Assembly: GCF_037038585.1 (NCBI RefSeq)
Contig: NW_027288510.1
Location: 2,237,001-2,301,000 of the forward strand
Source of the DNA: Patagioenas fasciata
Lineage: Eukaryota > Chordata > Aves > Columbiformes > Columbidae
Length of the DNA stretch: 64,000 nucleotides
Reading direction: 5' to 3'
Notes under the pieces: model-generated
The model's database searches: none
What the model saw: the letters and a program-made list of their open reading frames with translations, nothing else
What the model was told of the DNA's origin: nothing
Part shown: piece after piece, positions 55,896 to 64,000 of the stretch
Layout of the letters: each line of letters opens with the position of its first letter
Position numbering within the stretch: the stretch's first letter is position 1
Position numbers and translations under genes: made by a program

Positions 55896-57221
55896 AAGGC
55901 AAAACAGCCAAAGCTGCTGCTGCAGCCACTGCCCCCCAACCGCGGCTTCGCAGGCTGAAGCTCCAGCTCCTCCGCATTGCTCCTCTGCCAAGGGCGCTGC
56001 AGATAACGTTACTTCTCCAGCCTCAAAGGCTGACAAGGCAGCCCCCCCGCCTTCACACACTGGGCACTGTTGCTGCTGTAACCACAGCAATCACTGTGAC
56101 AGTCATTCAGACTCTGAAAATGAATCAAATGATGGTGAACCCATATCAGCATCAGTTGCTGGTTGTAAGAAAGTCACTAGAAAGACCACCCGTGCAGCAG
56201 GTGATGGCACAGGGCCAACATCAACCCAAGAGGCATCATCATCAGGACAGGGTGGAGATGAAGTGACCACCACTCGGTCCTTTTCTCCAGGTGAGCTGAG
56301 AGATCTGCGAAAAGACTTCAGTCGTCGTGAAGGCGAGAATATTTTAACCTGGCTGCTGCGATGCTGGGACAATGGGGCAGACACAATTGAATTAGAAGGT
56401 GGTGAAGCCAGGCAGCCGGGATCTCTGTCAAAAGATTCCACCATTGATAGGGCAATTTCAAGAGAGTCTAATGCCGCTACTCTCTGGACCCGACTCCTGC
56501 AGCTATGAAAGTCAGATTTCCCTACAAGGAAGATTGTATATCCACGTTAGGGAAATGGAATACTATGGAGAGAGGTATCCAGTTCCTGAGAGAATGAGCT
56601 GTGCGAGAGATCATCTATCTAGGACCAAACAGCCAAGAGGGGACAGACCCAGATAGAATCAATTGTACACGATCTATGTGGCGCAGATTTGTACAAAGTG
56701 CACCACCTGCATATGCTAAGTCATTGGCAGGAATGGTCTGGTCGGCTAGAGGTATACAAGAAATTAATGAAGTGATTGAGCAGCTCCGGTACTTTGAGGA
56801 CAGCCTTGCTGGTTCTCTACGGGCTTGTGTCTCCGCTGTGGAGAAACTGTGTGAAAAATCTGATGACCGGTTTGAAAAGCTGCTGCAAGAAATCCAAGAG
56901 CTCAGAGCAGACTCGTACCGTTCACGACCTGCACAAACCTATGTTTCAGCTGTTAGGAGAAGGCGTTTCCAATCTCGAGAGAGAGGGCAGAGACAGCCCA
57001 CAAAAAGAGGTTCACTGTGGTTCTTCCTACATGAGCAGGGAGAAAACATGAACAAGTGGCATGGAAGGCCGACCTCAGAACTTCAGGAACGAGTACGTGA
57101 GATAAAAGGAAAAACTCCTAGGAAGGTGGCTGCTCCAGTTTACAAAAGGAGCAGAAGAGATTCTGATGCTCTTGAAGGAACCTCTAATTCACACCCAGAG
57201 ACTGTGCAAAACAGGAATTAG
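55843..57221 (+). pseudogene. gag: gag remnant (three registers)
   Basis: The gag-like sequence is spread over three frames. The first, to 56508, has a Cys-rich run (GHCCCCNHSNHC, residues ~74-85 of this frame), an acidic SDSENESNDGEP segment, and then a capsid-like part with RDLRKDFSRREGENILTWLL and RESNAATLWTRLLQL. A frame change near 56506 and another near 56600 move it to the second and third registers. The third, 56601-57221, holds a helical, coiled-coil-like stretch (residues ~50-108) and a very basic region (RRRRFQSRERGQR) that may bind nucleic acid. No CX2CX4HX4C zinc knuckle is seen, as in foamy-type Gag. The frame ends at TAG 57219-57221 in the same register as the protease. The protein cannot be made intact. 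Confidence 0.75.
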
Positions 57222-57830
57222 AGGTGCCCTGCCTCCAACCAGGTGGAGGAAAGGGATAACAGAGTTTATTGGACTGTACAAATACTATGGCCTGGTACAA
57301 CACAACCCCAGGAGTACAAAGCTTTAGTGGACACTGGTGCTCAGTGCACAATAATTCCTTCTAATTATAAAGGAACGCAATCCATCAATATTGTTGGAGT
57401 GACTGGGGGATCCCAGGAGCTGACTGTTGTAGAGGCTGAAATGAGCCTAACTGGAAAGAACTGGCAAAAGCATCCCATTGTGACTGGTCCAGATGCTCCG
57501 TGCATCCTTGGCATAGACCACCTCAGGAGAGGGTATTTTAAGGACCCAAAAGGGTATAGGTGGGCATTTGGTATAGCAGCTGTGGACACTGAGAAAATTG
57601 AACAGCTGTCTGATTTGCCGGGTCTTTCAGATGACCCCTCTGTTGTAGGACTGCTGAGGGTTGACGATCAGCAGGTGCCAATTGCTACCACGACGGTGCA
57701 TCGCCAGCAATATCGCACCAGTCGAGACTCTTTGATTCCTATCCAGAAGCCGATCCGTCAATTGGAAAGCCAGGGTGTGATCAGTAAGACTCGCTCACCT
57801 TTTAACAGCCCAATCTGGCCAGTGCGTTAG
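57222..57830 (+). pseudogene. pro: Protease and start of reverse transcriptase
   Basis: Retroviral aspartic protease: the active-site motif LVDTGAQCTII is present, with the catalytic Asp at residue 30 counted from the GTG at 57243 (nucleotides 57330-57332), and the conserved ILGID motif is at residues 88-92. The enzyme normally works as a dimer to cut Gag and Pol. After residue ~162 the sequence becomes the N-terminus of reverse transcriptase (SPFNSPIWPVR) and stops at TAG 57828-57830, where a Lys codon would be expected. There is no start ATG. The frame is continuous with the gag frame through TAG 57219-57221, so it was probably expressed as a Gag-Pro-Pol fusion by readthrough. The protease itself shows no internal break. 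Confidence 0.8.
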
Positions 57831-58827
57831 TCTGGTGACGAGTGGAGACCAACTGTAGGCTATCGTGGCCTGAATGAAGTTACAGCACACTGAATGCTGC
57901 TGTGCCTGACATGCTAGAACTGCAATTTGAACTGGAGTCAAAGGCAGTGAAGTGCGATGCTACAATTGACATTGCTCATGCATTTTCTCTATTCCTGCAG
58001 CAGCAGAGTGCAGGCCGCAGTTTGCTTTCACCTGGAGGGGCATCCAGTACACGTGGAATCGCTTGCCCCAGGGGTGGAAACACAGTGCTACCATCTGCCA
58101 TGGGCTGATCCAGACCACGCTGGAGCAACGTGAAGCTCCAGAACACTTGCAATACATTGATGACATCATCGTATGGGGCGACACAGCGAAAGAAGTCTTC
58201 AAAAAAGGTGAGAGAATAATTCCTATTCTTTTGGATGCTGGTTTTGCCATAAAACGAAGCAAGGTCAAGGGACCTGCACGGGAGATCCAGTTTCTAGGAA
58301 TAAAATGGCAAGATGGCCGTGGTCAGATCCCAATGGATGTGATCAACAAAACTACAGCAATGTCTCCACCTGCTAATAAAAAGGAGACACAGACTTTCTT
58401 GGGCGTTGTAGGTTTTTGGAGAATGCACATTCCTGACCACAGCCACATTGTGAGCCCTCTCTATCGAGTGACTCGTAAAAAGAACCAATTTGAGTGGGGC
58501 CCTGAACAACGCCAAGCCTTTGAACAAATGAAGCGTGAGATAACTCATGCGGTGGCCCTTGGACCAGTCCGAACTGGACCAGATGTTAAAAATGTGCTCT
58601 ACACCGCAGCCGGAGATAATGGACTTACCTGGAGCCTCTGGCACAAAGCACCAGGAGAAACCCGAGGTCGACCCTTAGGTTTTTGGAGTCGAGGATACAA
58701 AGGATATGAGGCCAACTGTACTCCAACTGAAAAGGAGAGACTGGCAGCATATGAAGGAGTTCGAGCTGCTTCAGAAGTGATCGGCACTGAAGCACAGCTC
58801 CTCCTGCACCTCGACTGCCGGTGCTGA
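57729..58827 (+). pseudogene. pol: Reverse transcriptase remnant (stop plus two frameshifts)
   Basis: The palm/fingers part starts in the protease frame. TAG 57828-57830 interrupts it, and the following sequence (EWRPTVGYRGLNEV) is typical RT motif 1/2 sequence. Frame changes near 57889 and near 57985 lead into a long frame to 58827. That frame has RLPQGWKHS at about 58060-58086 and the catalytic YIDD motif at 58153-58164. FLGIKW and TFLGVVGFWRMHIPD of the thumb and the connection region follow, as does GRPLGFWSRGYKGYEANCT. RT copies the RNA genome into DNA. The catalytic YIDD is intact but the protein is split into three registers, and TGA 58825-58827 ends the last. Confidence 0.85.
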
Positions 58828-59345
58828 GCTGGGTGTGCAAAGGGACGGTTCCCTCTCCACATCATGGCACCGAAGTTACATGGAGTAAATGGATTGCACT
58901 GATCACGCAACGAGCTCGAATTGGGAGTCCCAACCGTCCAGGGATATTAGAAGTGATTACAGACTGGCCAGAAAGCAAAGACTTTGGGATGTCTGCAGAT
59001 GAGGAGGAAGTAAAACGTGCTGAAGAAGCACCACCATATAATCCGCTTTCAGAGACTGATAAGCAGTGTGCACTGTTCACAGGTGGATCCTGTCGTCTGT
59101 AGGAAAACATCGAAGGTGAAAGCTGCTGTGTGGAGTCCCACACGACAAGTTACAGAAGCCACTGAAGGACAAGGTGAATCCAGTCAGTTTGCAGCAGTGA
59201 AAGCCATCCAGCTGGCTTTGGACATTGCTGAACGAGAGAAGTGGCCAATGCTTTGTCTCTATACTGACTCATGGATGGGAGCAAATGCCTTGTGGGGGTG
59301 GCTACGGCAATGGAAGAAAAGCAACTGGCAGCGCAGAGGTGAAAC
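58815..59345 (+). pseudogene. Tether / RNase H remnant, catalytic Asp lost
   Basis: A frame shift near 58815 leads into a frame to 59102 that contains the inter-domain linker (WSKWIALITQRARIG) and ends in CALFTGGSCRL followed by TAG. Retroviral RNase H normally begins with a T-D-G-S type motif whose Asp binds the metal; here it reads TGGS, so the first catalytic Asp is Gly. A further shift near 59100 reaches the next frame, with GESSQFAAVKAIQLALDIA and LYTDSWMGANALWGWL; the Asp of LYTDS would be a catalytic residue. A final shift near 59340 joins the integrase register. RNase H would remove the RNA strand after reverse transcription. This copy is inactive. Confidence 0.8.
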
Positions 59346-60406
59346 CATTGGGAACCACGCTGTGGGAAGACATTGCTGCTCGGCTGGAGAGCCTGCCTGG
59401 GGAAGTTGGTCATGTAGATGCTCATGTGCCTAAAAGTCAAGCCACCGAGGAACATCGAAACAACCAACAAGCAGATCAAGCTGCTAAGATTAAAGTAGCT
59501 GAGGTGGACTTGGACTGGCAACATAAAGGTGAACTTTTCCTAGCTCGGTGGGCCCATGGTGCTTCAGGGCATCAAGGTAGAGATGCAACATACAAATGGG
59601 CTCGTGATCGAGGGGTGCATTTAACTATGGACACTGTTTCACAGGTTATTCATGAATGTGAAACTTGCGCTGAAATCAAACAAGCAAAACAGTTAAAACC
59701 TGTATGGTATGGGGGGCGATGGTTAAAGTATAAGTATGGAGAAGCTTGGCAGATTGATTATATTACACTTCCACAAACACGTCAAGGTAAGCGTTATGTA
59801 CTTACAATGGTGGAAGCAACCACTGGATGGTTGGAAACATCTGCCGTACCTCCTGCTACAGCCCGAAATACCATCTTGGGCCTTGAGAAGCAAGTCCTTT
59901 GGTGGCCGGGTACGCCAGAAAGAATTGAATCAGACAATGGTACTCATTTCAAAAACAGTATTATAGACAATTGGGCCAAAGAACATGGTATTGAGTGGGT
60001 GTATCATATTCCATATCATGCACCAGCCTCTGGGAAAACTGAAAGGTGCAATGGTTTGTTAAAAACTACACTAAAGGCACTTGGTGGTGGAACCTTTAAA
60101 AACTGGGATTCACATTTAGCAAAAGCCACTTGGTTGGGCAACACCAGGGGATCAACCAATCGAGCCGGGCCTGCCCAATCAGAAATTCTATGGACTGTAG
60201 AAGGAGATAAAGTCCCTGTAGTACACATGAAAAATATGTTAGGAAAGGCAGTCTGGGTTCCTCCTGCATCGGGCACAGGCAAACCTATTCGTGGGATTGT
60301 TTTCGCCCAGGGACCTGGCAGCACCTGGTGGGTGATGCTTAAGGATGGAGAAGTTCGGTGTGCACCTCACGGGGATTTGATTTCAGGTGAAAATATGCAA
60401 TGCTGA
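59340..60406 (+). pseudogene. Integrase, single open frame
   Basis: The longest intact pol segment. Counting from TTG 59225, the RNase H C-terminus (HVDAHVPKSQATEEH) is at residues ~63-77. The zinc-binding HHCC set follows: H111, H116, C145, C148 (AHGASGH and HECETC). The catalytic core has D178 (AWQIDYI), D237 (ESDNGTHF) and E273 (ASGKTERCNG), which is the D,D-35-E arrangement. A C-terminal domain runs through KNMLGKAVWV to the TGA at 60404-60406. Integrase inserts the viral DNA into the host genome. All catalytic and zinc residues seen are kept, but the frame has no ATG start of its own and would need the broken upstream pol to be made. There is no env frame after it. Confidence 0.88.
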
Positions 60407-60769
60407 ATTGTATGATGTGAATTGCCGCACTAACAATGTTTAATAAGTGTCTTTCAGATCAAGACAATGGTGATGAAACCAGCGCTGGCTTCTTCGAGTG
60501 GCGCCCGACACCTTCTTGGAAGTTGGTGTCCTTAACCCACCAACAGGGGTCATGAGATGCACTTGGACCATTTTCCCTGCCCTGGGAGACTGTGGTGACA
60601 AAATGAACTTAATGAACTTTTCAAAGGATGGTCCACTGATTAATTACTCCTGTGTATATATGTACATATGTATATATATATATAGTAGTAGTGATTAATT
60701 AGATTGTATTGATAGATTGTATTGATAAGGTTTAAGTATTCAGTGAATGTCATATGATAAGGGGTGGAA
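60407..60769 (+). other. Provirus 3' noncoding region with TA-rich microsatellite and polypurine tract
   Basis: About 360 bp without a meaningful frame, so env is absent rather than just broken. A TA/GT-rich simple repeat lies at about 60652-60687, followed by a doubled GATTGTATTGATA near 60702-60728. The polypurine tract just before the 3' LTR is GATAAGGGGTGGAA (about 60756-60769), which would prime plus-strand synthesis. Confidence 0.75.
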
Positions 60770-61398
60770 TGTCCTGGTTTTGGTAAAAACAAGTTTCTCT
60801 TTTAGTGAATTTGCCTGTCAGCTCAAGCTTCATATCAGCTGCATTTTCCTGGAGAACCGGACACATGTTTTGGTTAAACCCAGCAATGGAATGAAAACTT
60901 ATTGATAAGCACGGATGCACATCTCGCGAGAGGGGCAACGAGAAACTGGTGACCAACTGTGTATAACATTCCGTTCACGTGAATACTTCATATAAAAGCG
61001 GGAGATCACGAGGATCTCGGCCCTTTTCTCCTCATGGCCGACATTAGGAGAGGACCTTGCTGGTCGTCCCTGTGAACTGAGGCCAGTGAGAGACTGAATC
61101 CAGCTCCGGTTGGCTACAGAGTCCAATCCAGGACTTTGGGTGCTGGCTCCGCAGTTGCTCAGACTTACAAGATTGGTTTTGTATATTTGTATTATTTTCT
61201 CTGTTCTTATCGGTAGCATCAGTAAAACATCTTGAACTTTTCCAGCTCTCTCCCCTCTGTGCTTCTTCCCATCCCGATCGCCTGTGCTGAGTGGGAAGGG
61301 GGAGAGGGAGGGGAAAAAGGGGGAATTGGGGGGGGAGAGGACGTTGACAACACATCTGCCAGGGTTTGATTGTCACCCCGCAATCTTAACCCTCGACA
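60770..61398 (+). repeat. 3' LTR
   Basis: It begins TGTCCTGGTTTTGGT and ends CCCTCGACA. The TATAAAA box is at 60991-60997. It aligns with the 5' LTR along its length by eye, with scattered substitutions and a short deletion near 60945. A pyrimidine/purine-rich segment (GGGGGAGAGGGAGGGG) near its 3' end is shared with the 5' LTR. Immediately after it family B starts (GGGACAAAGAGGGTCCTGGG). Confidence 0.93.
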
Positions 61399-64000
61399 GG
61401 GACAAAGAGGGTCCTGGGATGTCACAATGGGCCCTGGGGACAAAGGGTGGTCGCCAGGATATCACAATGGGCTCTGGTGACAATGGGGTCCCCAGGATGT
61501 CACAATGGGCCCTGGGGACAAAGAGGGGTCCCCTGAATGTCACAATGGGCCCTGGGGACAATGGGGGGTCCTGGGATGTCACAATGGGCCCTGGGGACAA
61601 AGGGGGTGTCCCCATGGTGCCACAACAGGCCCTGGGAGCAAGGGGGTGGCCAGGATGTCACAATGGGTCCTGGGGAAAATGGGGGGTGCCCAGGATGTCA
61701 CAATGGACCCTGAGGACAAGCGGGGGTCTCCATGGTGTCACAATGGGCCCCAGTGACAAAGGGGGTCCCCTGAATGTCACAATAGGTCCTGGGGACAATG
61801 GGGGGTCCTGGGACGTCACAATGGGCCCTGGGGACAAGGGGGGGTCCCCAGGATGTCACAATGGGCCCTGGGGACAAAGAGGGGTTCCCTGAATGTCACA
61901 ATGAGCTCTGGGGACAAGGGGGTGCAGAGGATGTCACAATGGGCCCTGGGGACAATGGGGGGTCCTGGGATGTAACAATGGGCCCTGGGGACAAGGAGGG
62001 ATCCCCAGGATGTCACAATGGGCCTTGGGAACAAGGGGGTCCCCCAGATATCACAGTGGGCCCTGGGGACAATGTAAGGTCCTGGGCTGTCAAAATGGAC
62101 CCTGAGGACAAGGGGGGTCCCCAGGATGTCACAATGAAGTCTTGGGACAAAGGGGTCCCCAGGATGTCACAATGGGCCCTGGGGACCAGGGCGGGTCCTG
62201 GGATGTCACAATGGGCCCCAGTGACAAAGGGGGTCCCTATGGTGCCAAAATGGGCCCTGGGGACAAAGGGGGTGCCCAGGATGTCACAATGGGCCCTGGG
62301 AACAAAGAGCGTCCCCAGGATGTCACAATGGGCCCTGGAGACAAAGGGGGTCCCCACGGTATCAGAATGGGTCCTGGGGACAAGGGGGGTCCCCTGAATG
62401 TCACAATGGACCCTGGGGACAATGGGGGGTCCTGGGATGTCACAATGAGCCCTGCAGACAAGGGTGGTACCCACAGTGTCACAATGGGCCCTGGGCACAA
62501 GGAGGGGTCCCCATAGTGTCACAATGGGTCCTGGGGACAAGTGGGTGCCGAGGATGTCACAATGGTCCCTGGGGACAATGGGGGGTCCTGGGACCTCACA
62601 ATGGGCCCTGAGGACAATGGTGGGTCCCCTGAATGTCAAAATGGGCCCTGGGTACAAAGGGGGGTCCGCAGGATGTCACAATGGGCACTGGGGACAAAGG
62701 GGGGGTCCCCAGGATGTCACAATGGGCACTGGGGACAATGTGGGGTCCTGGGATTTCACAATGGGCCCCAGTGACAAAGGGGGTCCCCTGAATGTCACAA
62801 TGGGTCCTGGGGACAATGGGGGGTCCTGGGACGTCACAATGGGCCCTGGGGACAAGGAGGGATGCCCAAAATGTCACAATAGGCCCTGGGGACAAGGGGG
62901 TGTCCCCAGGATGTCACAATGGGCCCTGCGGACAAGGGTGGTACCCACGGTGTCACAATGGGCACTGGGCACAAGGGGGGGTCCCTATAGTGTCACAATG
63001 GGTCCTGGGGACAAGTGGAGTCCCCTGAAAGTCACAATGGGCCCTTGGGACAATGTGGGGTCCTGGGATCTCACAATGGGCCCCAATGACAAACGGGGGC
63101 CCCTGAATGTCACAATGGGCCCTGGGGACAATGGGGGGTCCTGGGACGTCACAATGGGCCCTGGGGACAAAGGGCGGTCCTCAGGATATCACAATGGGCC
63201 CTGGGGACAATGGGGTCCCCAGGATGTAACCATGGACCCTGGGGACAATAGGGGGTCCTGGGATGTCACAATGAGCCCTGCGGACAAGGGGGGTACCCAT
63301 GGTGTCACAATGGGCCCTGGGCACAAGGGGGGGTCCCCATAGTGTCACAATGGGTCCTGGGGACAAGTGGGGTCCCCAGGATGTCACAATAGGTCCTGGG
63401 GACAATGTGGGGTCCTGGGATGTCACAAAGGGCCCCAGTGACAAAGGGGGTCCCCTGAATGTCACAATGGGCCCCGGGGACAATGGGGGGTCCTGGGACG
63501 TCACAATGGGCCCTGGGGACAAGGAGGGCACCCCAGGATGTCACACAGGGCCCTGGGGACAATGGCGGGTCCTGGGACGTCACAGTGGGCCCTGGGAACA
63601 AGGGGGGGTCCCCACGATGTCACAATGGGCCCTGGGGACAAAGAGGGGTCCCCTGAATGTCACAATGGGCCCTGGGGACAAGGGGGTGCCGAGGATGTCA
63701 CAATGGGCCCTGGGGAAAATGGGGGTCCTGGGACGTCACAATGGGCCCTGGGGACAAGGGGGTGCCGAGGATGTCACAATGGGCCCTGGGGACAAGGGGC
63801 TGTTCCCAGGATGTCACAATGGGCCCTGCGGACAAGGGTGGTACCCGCGGTGTCACAATGGTCACTGGGCATAAGGGGGGGTCCCTATAGTGTCAAAATG
63901 GGTCCTGGGGACAAGTGGGGTCCCCTGAAAGTCACAATGGGCCCTGGGGACAATGTGGGGTCCTGGGATGTCACAATGGGCCCCAGTGACAAACGGGGGC
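61399..64000 (-). repeat. Family B minisatellite continuing after the provirus
   Basis: The same 40-bp family and the same orientation as 46.9-53.8 kb (plus-strand TGTCACAATGGGCCCTGGGG). By length there are about 65 units up to the window edge, where the array is cut. Open frames through it in both strands are repeat artefacts and no gene is seen. Confidence 0.92.

Larger units (their letters stand above)
54694..61398 (+). mobile_element. Decayed endogenous retrovirus provirus, two LTRs, no visible env
   Basis: A ~6.7-kb provirus on the plus strand: 5' LTR, tRNA-Lys1,2-type primer binding site, gag remnants, protease, reverse transcriptase, RNase H, integrase, polypurine tract and 3' LTR. 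The gag and pol order and the lack of env suggest an avian ERV of the ERV-L/spuma-like (class III) kind. A Lys1,2 primer site is also used by foamy viruses and by class II elements, so the class stays open. At least eight frame breaks or stops disable it. Flanks differ (family A left, family B right) and the neighbouring bases (GGGTG and GGGAC) are not a target-site duplication. Composition is mixed and clearly unlike the GC-rich satellites around it. Confidence 0.92.

Noticed and set aside
60407..60769. A broken env gene in the provirus
   Set aside because: Only about 360 bp separate the integrase stop from the 3' LTR, and no surface or transmembrane-subunit-like sequence is visible.

Overview
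The window looks like vertebrate, probably avian, DNA from a repeat-dominated part of the genome such as a dot microchromosome, a subtelomere or heterochromatin. The evidence is a CR1-like LINE tail on the minus strand near 30.7 kb and a decayed provirus at 54.69-61.40 kb whose pol resembles bird endogenous retroviruses. Almost everything else is GC-rich tandem repeat. I find no bacterial features, no tRNA or rRNA genes, and no convincing intact host gene.

Layout. (1) 1-27.30 kb is one GC-rich satellite (Sat-10/20) built from 10-bp modules, with higher-order repeats of about 1.10, 3.86 and 4.96 kb. (2) 27.35-30.47 kb is a G-rich minisatellite of 14-15 bp (family A). Family A returns in reverse orientation at 31.27-36.68 kb, so the two blocks form an inverted repeat around an ~0.8-kb loop. 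That loop carries the CR1 fragment and a CpG-rich, CCAAT/GC-box promoter-like sequence with a splice-donor-like site. (3) 36.68-42.76 kb is a 40-bp minisatellite (family B). It is followed by element C (42.76-43.92 kb), which has a poly(A)-signal-like site and ten starts of a 68-bp repeat. (4) 43.92-46.17 kb is a 2.25-kb non-array loop. It contains a decayed inverted piece of Sat-10/20, an AT-rich stretch, and a second promoter-like CpG island with CCAAT, GC-box, NRF1-like, E-box and CRE-half motifs. (5) C, B and A then repeat in reverse order and orientation at 46.17-54.69 kb, giving a palindrome with arms of roughly 8 kb. (6) The provirus follows, and family B resumes from 61.40 kb to the window end.

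The provirus has two LTRs (about 640 and 630 bp, TG...CA), a tRNA-Lys1,2-type primer binding site, remnants of gag, protease, RT and RNase H, and one open integrase frame. No env is visible. Many frameshifts and stops make it non-coding as a whole. Its two flanks belong to different repeat families and show no target-site duplication.

How the parts relate. The same three repeat families are shuffled, inverted and re-joined several times, and both palindrome loops hold CpG-island-like promoter sequence with no recognisable gene attached. Most long open frames here are artefacts: the 10/20-, 40- and 68-bp repeats contain few stops in several frames at once. Comparisons were made by eye, so identities and copy numbers are approximate unless a coordinate difference is given.
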